A DNA stretch of 14,116 nt from DATDUW01 sp035290185 (GTDB lineage: Bacteria > Patescibacteriota > Patescibacteriia > UBA9934 > GWF2-40-263): the NCBI GenBank assembly GCA_035290185.1, contig DATDUW010000006.1:1-14116 (forward strand), read 5' to 3'. Both the position numbers and the translations under genes were made by a program. A model generated the notes under the pieces. The model was not told the DNA's origin and made no database searches. It saw only the letters and a list, made by a program, of their open reading frames with translations. Shown here in pieces: positions 1 to 6,021 of the stretch. Numbering within the stretch: the first letter of the stretch is position 1; each line of letters begins with the position of its first letter.

Positions 1-984
1 TGCCACGTCGTTGGATCCCTTCACAGCCTTGATGCGGAATTTTCGATAGGCACTTTTGACTGGCCGACCGTCTTCAAAAACGACCATGGATCCCACGGCA
101 GACGTTCCTGAAATGGTGCTGATGTCGTAAGCTTCCATACGCCCATTCAAATTTACTCCTTCTTCTCTGGTTGGAAGATAGGACAATTCCATATCTTCTT
201 TCCTGAGGAGCGCCACGTCCCGTATGTGCTCCAAGGAAAAAATCGTCTTGCGCAGCCTGGCGGCTTCTTCAAAGTTCTGCACACGAGCCGCGGCTTCCAT
301 TTCACGTTTGAGCGACCGAATCAAGAAGGTCTTCTTTCCCTCAAAAAAGAGAAGAAGATGACGAATGATCTTGTGATAATCAGAAGGAGAGATCGTGCCG
401 GTACAAACGCCTGGACACTTCTTCAAATGCACGTCAAAACACGCCCGACCCCCCTTTTTTTCCTCAGGCGGACGACACGTGCTCCACGGAATGATCCGAC
501 GGACGTAGGCGAGAGCGCGGCGGAGCGAGGGCCCGCTCGTGTACGGACCAAACACGGCCAAAAATTTTTTTCTGGACCCAGGGGAAAGTCTTTTTGCAAA
601 CGGATCGACTCCCAATGATGCAAGTTCCACCCCGCGCAAAAGAAGCGGGCGTGGATACGTCTCGTTCGTGATGGCGAGAAAAAGAAAACTTTTATCATCC
701 CGTTGGAGGATATTGTACTTTGGCCGGAGGGCTTTAATCTGATTTGCTTCCAAAACCAATGCCTCCAGAACAGTTGGGGTTTCCACGTAATTAATCCGCG
801 CGATCTGGCGAACCATTTCCGCAATCCGGTCTTCCTGCGACCTCGCAAAATACGAACCTACCCGTTTTTTAAGGGACGTTGCTTTTCCCACATAAAGAAG
901 TCCGTTGTCTCGATCATAATAAAAATAAACACCCGGACAGTCGGGGAGTTCGGCATTCTTGATTTGAACCGTTGGAGGGATCAT
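1..984 (-). CDS. uvrC: UvrC, excinuclease ABC subunit C (partial, 3' end off window)
   Basis: UvrC makes the two incisions around bulky DNA lesions in nucleotide excision repair, acting with UvrA and UvrB. I translated 328 codons by hand, from the ATG at 984 to the left edge. The GIY-YIG nuclease lies at residues 17-46 (CPGVYFYY, then LLYVGKA, R41 and E79). Four cysteines at 170, 182, 190 and 194 have the 12/8/4 spacing of the iron-sulfur site reported in E. coli UvrC. A UVR (UvrB-binding) helix pair spans about 218-252. The RNase H-like second nuclease begins at about 283 (MEAYDIST, with D287 the likely catalytic Asp). The linker from UVR to this Asp is only about 35 residues, against roughly 160 in E. 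coli UvrC. There is no SD before the ATG; a TATAAT box lies 28 nt upstream. The identification is firm; the C-terminal domain is outside the window. Confidence 0.95.
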   Translation of the reverse strand, partial: MIPPTVQIKNAELPDCPGVYFYYDRDNGLLYVGKATSLKKRVGSYFARSQEDRIAEMVRQIARINYVETPTVLEALVLEANQIKALRPKYNILQRDDKSFLFLAITNETYPRPLLLRGVELASLGVDPFAKRLSPGSRKKFLAVFGPYTSGPSLRRALAYVRRIIPWSTCRPPEEKKGGRACFDVHLKKCPGVCTGTISPSDYHKIIRHLLLFFEGKKTFLIRSLKREMEAAARVQNFEEAARLRKTIFSLEHIRDVALLRKEDMELSYLPTREEGVNLNGRMEAYDISTISGTSAVGSMVVFEDGRPVKSAYRKFRIKAVKGSNDVA

Positions 985-1013
985 GGACAAAATTTGTCTT
1001 CAGCAGTAAGAAT
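984..1013 (+). promoter_or_regulatory. Candidate promoter for the 22-aa peptide gene
   Basis: The plus strand has TGGACA at 984-989 (5 of 6 to the -35 consensus), a 17-nt spacer and a weak -10, TAAGAA(T), at 1007-1013. It overlaps the uvrC -10 on the other strand, so the two transcripts would start back to back. The weak -10 keeps confidence low. Confidence 0.3.
986..998. promoter_or_regulatory. 13-bp perfect palindrome GACAAAATTTGTC, possible operator
   Basis: Two perfect 6-bp arms (GACAAA and TTTGTC) flank one central base. It lies directly in front of the uvrC start codon, and inside the spacer of the candidate plus-strand promoter. A protein bound here could affect both uvrC and the 22-aa gene. 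It does not match the LexA boxes I know (GAACnnnnGTTC or CTG-N10-CAG). The regulatory role is inference. Confidence 0.3.
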
Positions 1014-1017
1014 TATA
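1012..1017 (-). promoter_or_regulatory. Candidate -10 box of the uvrC promoter
   Basis: On the minus strand this is a perfect TATAAT, ending 27 nt before the uvrC start codon. The hexamer 17 nt upstream (CTGTCC, 1035-1040) is a poor -35 match, so only the -10 is convincing. The predicted start of transcription leaves a leader of about 20 nt, which contains the 986-998 palindrome. Confidence 0.4.
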
Positions 1018-1054
1018 CGGGACTTTGGAGAAAAGGACAGCTCAAACAGACCGG

Positions 1055-1066
1055 AAAGGAGGTGAT
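1055..1066 (+). promoter_or_regulatory. Extended Shine-Dalgarno site of the 22-aa peptide gene
   Basis: AAAGGAGGTGAT is fully complementary over 12 nt to the usual bacterial 16S rRNA 3' tail (ATCACCTCCTTT). AGGAGG ends 9 nt before the ATG at 1072. This is by far the strongest ribosome binding site in the window and fixes the start of the small gene. Confidence 0.8.
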
Positions 1067-1071
1067 AAACC

Positions 1072-1140
1072 ATGTTTTTCATCCCAGGACTTCTCATCGG
1101 GTTTTTGCTCGGCTGCTTCTATGCCATGCTCACGACGTAG
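1072..1140 (+). CDS. 22-aa hydrophobic membrane peptide, unknown function
   Basis: This is a very short gene with full signals. The ATG at 1072 follows a 12-nt perfect SD, and the TAG at 1138-1140 is followed 12 nt later by an intrinsic terminator. The peptide begins MFFIPGLLIG, continues FLLGC, and ends FYAMLTT. It is almost entirely hydrophobic with no charged residue, a Gly-x3-Gly-x3-Gly spacing (G6, G10, G14) of the kind that packs helices, and one Cys (C15). A single transmembrane helix of about 18 residues is expected. Small single-helix subunits of membrane complexes and type I toxin peptides look like this, but the latter usually carry basic ends, which are absent here. I do not recognise the family. 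Its neighbours are uvrC (divergent) and an orphan gene downstream with its own promoter, so it appears to be transcribed alone. Confidence 0.65.
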   Translation: MFFIPGLLIGFLLGCFYAMLTT

Positions 1141-1152
1141 AGGGCCATCTCG

Positions 1153-1191
1153 GCCGATAGGAATCCTCTTTCCTGTCGGCTTTCATTTTTT
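1153..1191 (+). terminator. Rho-independent terminator of the 22-aa peptide gene
   Basis: An 11-bp stem (GCCGATAGGAA at 1153-1163 with TTCCTGTCGGC at 1170-1180, one G-U pair) encloses a 6-nt loop and is followed by TTTCATTTTTT. It sits 12 nt after the small gene's stop codon. It separates that gene from the promoter at 1300. The next 108 bases (1192-1299) hold nothing I can support. Confidence 0.8.
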
Positions 1192-1299
1192 GGCTATTGC
1201 TGGCCGGTTGAATCAACGACTTCGCACGAAGAGCGCTGGGTATGGATTGGGAATCAAGCGCGTTGTTTTGGTTTAGAATACGGGTACTCACTTGTCGTA

Positions 1300-1329
1300 T
1301 TGACAAAAAGCCGATTTTAAGCTTAGAAT
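1300..1329 (+). promoter_or_regulatory. Sigma-70-type promoter of the 361-aa orphan gene
   Basis: TTGACA (1300-1305, perfect -35), an 18-nt spacer and TAGAAT (1324-1329, 5 of 6). Transcription should start near 1336. The -35 is overlapped by a 5-bp inverted repeat, TTGTC-N5-GACAA (1292-1306), which could be an operator. Confidence 0.75.
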
Positions 1330-1335
1330 CTCTGG

Positions 1336-1446
1336 CTGCTCTCGGTGCGTTTTCTCCCAGGAGAAAGTGCGTGGTTCCGGCGCAGACAAACGTATCTCCC
1401 AGGAGGTGCGTCTTCAGAGAACTCTCCAACCAAAAGGAGTAAAATC
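1336..1446 (+). promoter_or_regulatory. Structured 5' leader with three CTCC/GGAG pairs and a direct repeat
   Basis: The leader of about 110 nt carries three successive anti-SD/SD-like pairs. The first is TTTCTCC-CA-GGAGAAA (1351-1366). The second is TCTCCCAGGAGG (1395-1406). The third is CTCC (1424-1427) with GGAG (1436-1439), the true SD, 7 nt before the ATG at 1447. A block TCTCCCAGGAG(AAA)GTGCGT occurs twice (1353-1372 and 1395-1411, the second without AAA). GTGCGT also occurs at 1345-1350. Any CTCC could pair with any GGAG, so alternative folds that hide or free the SD are possible. No known riboswitch is recognised; a regulatory role is inference. Confidence 0.45.
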
Positions 1447-2532
1447 ATGGGGAGCAAAGTGCCTGAAGGGGCCGTTAATCGTGACGGCCAGCTCGCGTTC
1501 CTTCGAAACAAATTGTTGGGTAATGAAGCCTTCGGACGGCAGCGTGGGCAATGGGGAGGAAGCGATTATCACAGACCGTTGGGTGTCTTGGGTCGTATGA
1601 TCGCAACCAATCCCTCTCCCACGGCCTTCTGTCAGGACTGGGATCAGTTTGCAGCGGATTCGCGTGTCATGGGCAACCTCCTCGCCCGCTTCCGCAGGGA
1701 CGGATGGAAAGATGCGGAAGATGAGCTCATGCGGGCTTTGCAGGATAGGGCTTATCTACTGCCAGAGGAGACAGTTCCCTTGCACGAGACTGCGATGTTC
1801 ACTGTCGTCGTTTTCGATTTCGTACGTACACTCGAGATGATCCGTTGGATTCGTTGTGCTCATTGGAGTAGTCTCAACTATTATCTCGATGAGCTCGACG
1901 ACACTTGGGAGTCTCAGAAACGTAAGTCCTGGTGGATGGAGGATGTCGTCGGCCGGACCCTAACCCACAGGCTTTTTGAAGCGTACCCCAATCTCCTCGA
2001 GCACACCCGTGCTCGTAGGAAAAACGGTAATTACGAGGGCTGGGATTTGTGCCAGTCGTATCAGGAACAGGTGTCAAACCGGTTCAATCTCATTGGCTTT
2101 AACCTGCTCGACATCGGTCATGCGCTCAGGCTGGCGTGGAGAACCTACAATGACCACCTGGAGCTGGGAAATCAGCCGTTCGGCTATATCTGTCGCACGG
2201 ACCAGGCCGAGGTACTGTCCCGGTTCAGCCGTGAAGAGCAGGAGCAGATCGCAACTTGGTCCGTACGCCTTCCGAAAGTCACGGATCGGAGAGACCTGGA
2301 CGGGTTGTTTATCGGCTTTCATCCGGAAAACGTCCACTCGGTCTGGCAGAAGGATTCCCCAATGACAAGCATTGGGTGTTCGAACGGGTACGGCGTTGTC
2401 TTGCTGTCGCGCCGTTGGGAGGGCGAACCGCTTACGCATACGGAGCGCCACCATAAGTCCCCCAGCATCAGTCGGGTGGACATTAAGGCTCCAGATGAGC
2501 CTCTTGCGTTCGAGCTTGAGACAAACAAGTGA
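1447..2532 (+). CDS. Orphan 361-aa Trp-rich protein, unknown function
   Basis: The start is the ATG at 1447, preceded by AAAAGGAG with a 7-nt spacer. The frame stays open upstream to an ATG at 1345, but that part is leader and has no SD. I do not recognise the family. The protein has no signal peptide and no convincing transmembrane helix, so it is probably cytoplasmic. It has 13 Trp in 361 residues (about 3.6%, roughly three times the usual share), among them W162-W163, and five scattered Cys. The N-terminal 50 residues are polar and Gly/Arg-rich. The middle (about 90-240) looks helical, with acidic patches such as LDELDDTWE. The C-terminal part (270-361) looks like mixed strand, with GLFIGFHPENVHSVW and GYGVVLLSRRW. 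It stands alone between its own promoter and terminator, convergent with mrdA. Expression seems real; function is unknown. Confidence 0.75.
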   Translation: MGSKVPEGAVNRDGQLAFLRNKLLGNEAFGRQRGQWGGSDYHRPLGVLGRMIATNPSPTAFCQDWDQFAADSRVMGNLLARFRRDGWKDAEDELMRALQDRAYLLPEETVPLHETAMFTVVVFDFVRTLEMIRWIRCAHWSSLNYYLDELDDTWESQKRKSWWMEDVVGRTLTHRLFEAYPNLLEHTRARRKNGNYEGWDLCQSYQEQVSNRFNLIGFNLLDIGHALRLAWRTYNDHLELGNQPFGYICRTDQAEVLSRFSREEQEQIATWSVRLPKVTDRRDLDGLFIGFHPENVHSVWQKDSPMTSIGCSNGYGVVLLSRRWEGEPLTHTERHHKSPSISRVDIKAPDEPLAFELETNK

Positions 2533-2568
2533 GGGAGCGTTCATCTCTCCGCTCTAGAGCCTGCGGCA

Positions 2569-2603
2569 AACTGCCCCAGGGTCTTCTCTAGGGCGGTTTT
2601 TTT
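2569..2603 (+). terminator. Rho-independent terminator of the 361-aa gene
   Basis: An 8-bp stem (AACTGCCC at 2569-2576 with GGGCGGTT at 2591-2598, one G-U pair) encloses a 14-nt loop and runs into a run of seven T (2597-2603). It lies 36 nt after the stop codon. A 10-bp palindrome GCTCTAGAGC (2551-2560) precedes it. Confidence 0.7.
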
Positions 2604-2682
2604 AAAACGTCGGTCGACTTTGATCCACAGATATTTTAACCCCCTTTTAAAGGAACAATAAAAATCTTGGATGATTTTTTCC

Positions 2683-4680
2683 TTATGGAGTTCCGTTCAT
2701 TCTGTGGTCGTACCACCACTGAAAAATTTCCTTGGCAACGGGAACGGCTACGGATGATCCTTCTCCACCATTTTCGATGAGAATTGTTAAAGCCAGATCG
2801 GGATTGTCATACGGAAAAAAGCCGGTAAACCAGGCATGTGTGGGCTGATCTCCTCCTACCTGCGCTGTCCCAGTCTTCCCGGCCGCCGGGGCCGGAAGGC
2901 TGGCCAGAGCGCGGGCACTTCCCTGCGTCACTGCCTGGCGCAGGCCCTCCCTCACTGTTTTAATCCCTGTCCGAACGTTTTCGGGAAGCTCGGTTCCTTC
3001 CGGAAGGACAGGGTCATTTCCTCTCTGTTTTACCACATGCGGTTTCCAGCGCGTTCCTCCATTGGCGACTATTCCCGTTGCAACCGCCATCTGCAGAGGG
3101 GTCACCAAAAGATCCCCTTGTCCGATCGCCAAATGGTACGTGTCGCCCACATACCACGGTTCTCCCTTCGTTTCTTGTTTCCACTCCTCGGATGGGAGAA
3201 ACCCATTCGCTTCTCCAGGAAGATCAATGCCGGTCTTAGAACCAAAACCAAACAAACGGGCAAAAGAGACAATACGCTTCACGCCCAGACCTGTGAAACC
3301 TTGATACCCACCTCCCACGATATAAAAAAACGTGTTGACGGATTCCGCAAGGGCTTTTCGCACGTCCGTCACGCCGTGACCACCCGATTTCCAATCCGGA
3401 AAAAACCACGGCCCGATGCGAAGGCCTCCCACAGAAAGAAAAGACGTGGAGGGCGTAATAATTCCTTCGGCAAGCGCAGAAGCGGCCAAAAATGGCTTGA
3501 ACGTGGAACCGGAGGGAAACTGCCCGGCAACGGCCCGAGGGAAAAGGGGCTGGTTCGGATCGCTGGAGACGGAAGCATACGCTTCCTGGTCCACCCCGCC
3601 CGCGAATAAATTATCATCATAGGAAGGAAGACTGACGAGGGCGAGAATTTCTCCCGTGCGCGGATCCACGGCCACGGCGCTCCCGCGCCGCTGTCCCGTT
3701 GTCTGCAAAGCGTGGTCAAGGGCGGTTTCGACCATCACTTGGAACTCGGCGTCTGTGGCAAGAATAACGGCTTGTCCGTCCACGGACTCCTCTTCGGAAA
3801 GAACGGTCCGCTCTGTTCCAAACGCATCCACTTCTACTGTTCTCGTTCCTGCTTGTCCGCGGAGCAGACCTTCCATACTTTGTTCCACGCCGGTTTTTCC
3901 GATCTCGTCCGTTCGCCGGTATCCTTCTCCTTGAAGTCGTGCATATTCCTCTGCGTTCATCTTTCCCGTATAACCCAGAAGGTGGGCAAGCGAGGATCCG
4001 GCAAAAGCATACCGACGTTTCGTTCTTACGCGGACGGAAAAACCAGGAAGCGAGCCTATTTGTGTCATGAGCAGAAGAGCACGGTCGTAAGGGAGATCAC
4101 GATCAACGACAACGTCTTCTTCTCCGACTTTCGCATATTCTTGAAGCAAAAGATCAAAATCGGCTCGTTGAAGATTCGCCAAATCCGCGGCTTCCTGAAG
4201 AAGCGCGTCGCGTTTCTCCCTCTCTTGCGGAAGATCGTTCGGGCGCATGGTCAAAACGAAGGAAGGAATATTTTCCGCCACAATCACGCCACGTCGATCT
4301 AAAATAATGCCCCGTCGGGCCGGGACGGTCTCCAACCGGGATCGATTCCCCTCAGCCAGATAGCGGTAGGAAGAACCTTCAACCGTCTGGAGCAGGACGG
4401 CTCGCACAACAAAGAGAAGAAAGACGGCAATGCTCAAAAAGCGAATCCCTTTAAGACGGGGTGGAGAAAGGGCTGGACCAAGCCGTTGTGACCCATTTTC
4501 AGGCGGGTGTATGGAGGGAGTTCCCCACCCCTCTTCCGTCGGCAGGACGTCAATGGGGGTTTCATCTATTGAAAAACGGCGAGTCTTATTTTTTTTTCCC
4601 CCTTTATCCAGCGGTGATTTAGCTAAGACGAAAAAAGGACAGGAGTCCGTTTCCACGCGTTCTTTATTCTTTGACTTCAC
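2683..4680 (-). CDS. mrdA: Penicillin-binding protein 2, transpeptidase of cell elongation
   Basis: PBP2 crosslinks peptidoglycan on the outer face of the membrane within the MreB-directed elongation machinery. The 665 residues show a single membrane anchor (about 79-98), a PBP dimerisation domain with the usual PARRGIILDRRG (120-131), and the transpeptidase domain. That domain has all three active-site motifs: S392-T-F-K395, S447-V-N449 and K602-T-G-T605. The gene is last in mreBCD-mrdA, 12 nt after mreD. The start is uncertain: the reading frame begins with GTG at 4680, no SD is seen, and no in-frame ATG occurs before the anchor. The cytoplasmic tail of about 78 residues is much longer than in E. 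coli PBP2. It includes a stretch (AKSPLDKGGKK, 20-30) that looks like translated interspersed repeat. No rodA partner lies next to it in this window. The function is secure; the first 30 residues are not. Confidence 0.93.
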   Translation of the reverse strand: MKSKNKERVETDSCPFFVLAKSPLDKGGKKNKTRRFSIDETPIDVLPTEEGWGTPSIHPPENGSQRLGPALSPPRLKGIRFLSIAVFLLFVVRAVLLQTVEGSSYRYLAEGNRSRLETVPARRGIILDRRGVIVAENIPSFVLTMRPNDLPQEREKRDALLQEAADLANLQRADFDLLLQEYAKVGEEDVVVDRDLPYDRALLLMTQIGSLPGFSVRVRTKRRYAFAGSSLAHLLGYTGKMNAEEYARLQGEGYRRTDEIGKTGVEQSMEGLLRGQAGTRTVEVDAFGTERTVLSEEESVDGQAVILATDAEFQVMVETALDHALQTTGQRRGSAVAVDPRTGEILALVSLPSYDDNLFAGGVDQEAYASVSSDPNQPLFPRAVAGQFPSGSTFKPFLAASALAEGIITPSTSFLSVGGLRIGPWFFPDWKSGGHGVTDVRKALAESVNTFFYIVGGGYQGFTGLGVKRIVSFARLFGFGSKTGIDLPGEANGFLPSEEWKQETKGEPWYVGDTYHLAIGQGDLLVTPLQMAVATGIVANGGTRWKPHVVKQRGNDPVLPEGTELPENVRTGIKTVREGLRQAVTQGSARALASLPAPAAGKTGTAQVGGDQPTHAWFTGFFPYDNPDLALTILIENGGEGSSVAVPVAKEIFQWWYDHRMNGTP
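4597..4622. repeat. Possible degenerate interspersed repeat inside the mrdA 5' end
   Basis: The plus strand reads TCCCCCTTTATCCAG then CGGTGATTTAG. It resembles the small intergenic repeats of the type CCCCCTTT...AAAGGGGG that many bacteria scatter, whose translation gives PPLxKGG-like peptides. A similar core, ACCCCTTTTAAAGG, lies just beyond the 3' end of mrdA (near 2639-2653). One coding copy and one partial copy are not enough to prove a repeat family. Confidence 0.25.
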
Positions 4681-4692
4681 AGGTAGAGACGG

Positions 4693-5208
4693 CTAATGCC
4701 AAAGATGAAAAAAACGAGAGAGGGGACGACGCAGGCGTTCGGAAACAAGGAAAGCAAGAAAAAGACCCCCCACCATCCATCCTACCCGCCAACCAATCAC
4801 GGCCAACCAGGTTCTTCCGTCCAGGGATTCCATTCCGTTCCAAAGCAAAAGGGAGATGAGCCGGCTTCCATCAAGAATCGCCAAGGAAAAAAGTCCACAA
4901 CCGAGAAGGCCATACAAGGAGTGATTGGAAAAAAATCGACGGGAAAGAATGACGAGGGCCACGGCAGAAAAGGAGAACCAAACCGTTTCAGTAGACGTCC
5001 AGCCAACCTTCCAAAAATCTAAAAGAATCCCTTGCGCTACCAACCACCACGCGACCTGTCGAACGCCCACGGACTGAACCCAGTAGATCACGCAAAGAAA
5101 GACGAGGGGGAAAGAGGAAAAGGGAAATGGCAAGACACTCACCCATGCATGTTCCACGACAGCAAAAACGAAAAACCAAGCGACGAAAAAAAAGAGAGAG
5201 ATCCCCAT
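4693..5208 (-). CDS. mreD: MreD-like rod-shape membrane protein
   Basis: MreD is the integral membrane partner of MreC in the elongation complex. The 171 residues from the ATG at 5208 are strongly hydrophobic, with five to six membrane spans (about 3-20, 32-48, 52-66, 75-92, 99-118 and 133-155). This fits the family's usual 160-180 residues. The frame extends to 5289, but that would overlap the end of mreC by 68 nt. The ATG at 5208 lies 13 nt after the mreC stop, so I chose it. No SD is visible, so coupling to mreC translation is likely. The sequence itself is poorly conserved, as is normal for MreD. The call rests on hydrophobic profile, size and position between mreC and mrdA. Confidence 0.85.
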   Translation of the reverse strand: MGISLFFFVAWFFVFAVVEHAWVSVLPFPFSSFPLVFLCVIYWVQSVGVRQVAWWLVAQGILLDFWKVGWTSTETVWFSFSAVALVILSRRFFSNHSLYGLLGCGLFSLAILDGSRLISLLLWNGMESLDGRTWLAVIGWRVGWMVGGLFLAFLVSERLRRPLSRFFHLWH

Positions 5209-5221
5209 ATCTACAAACCGT

Positions 5222-6016
5222 TCAATCGTAAGGACGAGAGCGAAGAACGGAAACGAAATGGTATTGCTTGGAGTCAAGGATAGGCTCAATCAATCCCTCC
5301 TGAAAAGGAGCGGAAGGATCAGCCTGGACACGGTTTACGATCCCGACGAGAAGGCCGGAAGGCATTCCCGGTTCAAGTCCGGAGGTGACAAGAAGATCCT
5401 CGGGGGCCAAGGGTTCTTCCTGTGGAACAAAATGCAACGCAAGGACCGATCCGCCCATTCCCTGAACCAACCCAAGAGAATGCGAACGGTTCAAAACAGC
5501 AACGGCCACGCGTGAGGACGGATCGAGAATCGAAAGAACCGTGGCGTGGTGATTTGCAACTTTCAGGACTTTCCCAATCAAGACGCCTTCCGCTACGACT
5601 ACAGGATCTCCGGCTTCCACGCCGTCCGCTGATCCACGGTCAATAAAAAAAGTGTTCAGGGGGCCAGGTGCTTGAACCAAGACGGAAGCCGGGATGCGCT
5701 CAAGCGGCCGACGGTCGAAAAAACCAAGCTGTTGTTTGACGTTTTGCATTTCCGTTTCAAGCTGCTGACAGGAAGCTTCTTTTTCTAAAAGATGAAGGAT
5801 CCTTTCCTCCATGCGTGTTCGATTTCCCAAAACGCTTCCGTCTTCGGCTACGGAATGAAACCAAAGGGATCGGAACGAAGAACCGAATGCGGACAAGGGA
5901 CGTTGAACCGTTTTTAGGAGACCCAAAGAGGCGACGAAAAAAACAGCTCCCAAGAGAAAAGCCGGAAAAAGGAGCTTCCGGAAGGAAAGCCGGTTCTTCC
6001 ATGCTGGAAAACGCAT
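5222..6016 (-). CDS. mreC: MreC, rod-shape determining scaffold protein
   Basis: MreC is a single-pass membrane protein that links MreB inside the cell to the wall enzymes outside and activates PBP2. The 264 residues show a basic N-terminus, one membrane helix (about 15-34), and a coiled coil (about 64-97, including MEERILHLLEKEASCQQLE). The family's beta-barrel domain follows (about 107-260), with FFIDRGSADGVEAGDPVV, VLIGKVLKV and TSGLEPGMPSGLLVGIV. The length is normal for MreC. The ATG at 6016 is only 5 nt after the mreB stop, so the two are likely translationally coupled. No SD of its own is clear. The stop codon is TGA. Confidence 0.95.
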   Translation of the reverse strand: MRFPAWKNRLSFRKLLFPAFLLGAVFFVASLGLLKTVQRPLSAFGSSFRSLWFHSVAEDGSVLGNRTRMEERILHLLEKEASCQQLETEMQNVKQQLGFFDRRPLERIPASVLVQAPGPLNTFFIDRGSADGVEAGDPVVVAEGVLIGKVLKVANHHATVLSILDPSSRVAVAVLNRSHSLGLVQGMGGSVLALHFVPQEEPLAPEDLLVTSGLEPGMPSGLLVGIVNRVQADPSAPFQEGLIEPILDSKQYHFVSVLRSRPYD

Positions 6017-6021
6017 ACGGA

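Noticed and set aside
423..848. 141-codon minus-strand frame, and several plus-strand frames in 226-1276
   Set aside because: These are alternative frames of uvrC, or overlap the 22-aa unit and its terminator; the uvrC frame contains all family motifs.
1345..1446. Upstream ATG giving a 395-aa form of the orphan protein
   Set aside because: It has no SD and covers the structured leader; the ATG at 1447 has AAAAGGAG at good spacing.
2074..2544. 156-codon minus-strand frame
   Set aside because: It is antisense to the 361-aa gene, which has promoter, SD and terminator; the antisense frame has none of these.
2660..2680. AAAAATC/GATTTTT hairpin just after mrdA
   Set aside because: The stem is almost all A-T, and no T-run follows on the minus strand; too weak to call a terminator.
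2836..4302. Long plus-strand frames of 257 and 196 codons
   Set aside because: They are shadows of mrdA, whose active-site motifs prove the minus strand is coding.
5209..5289. Extended start for mreD
   Set aside because: It would overlap mreC by 68 nt with no SD; the ATG at 5208 fits operon spacing and family length.
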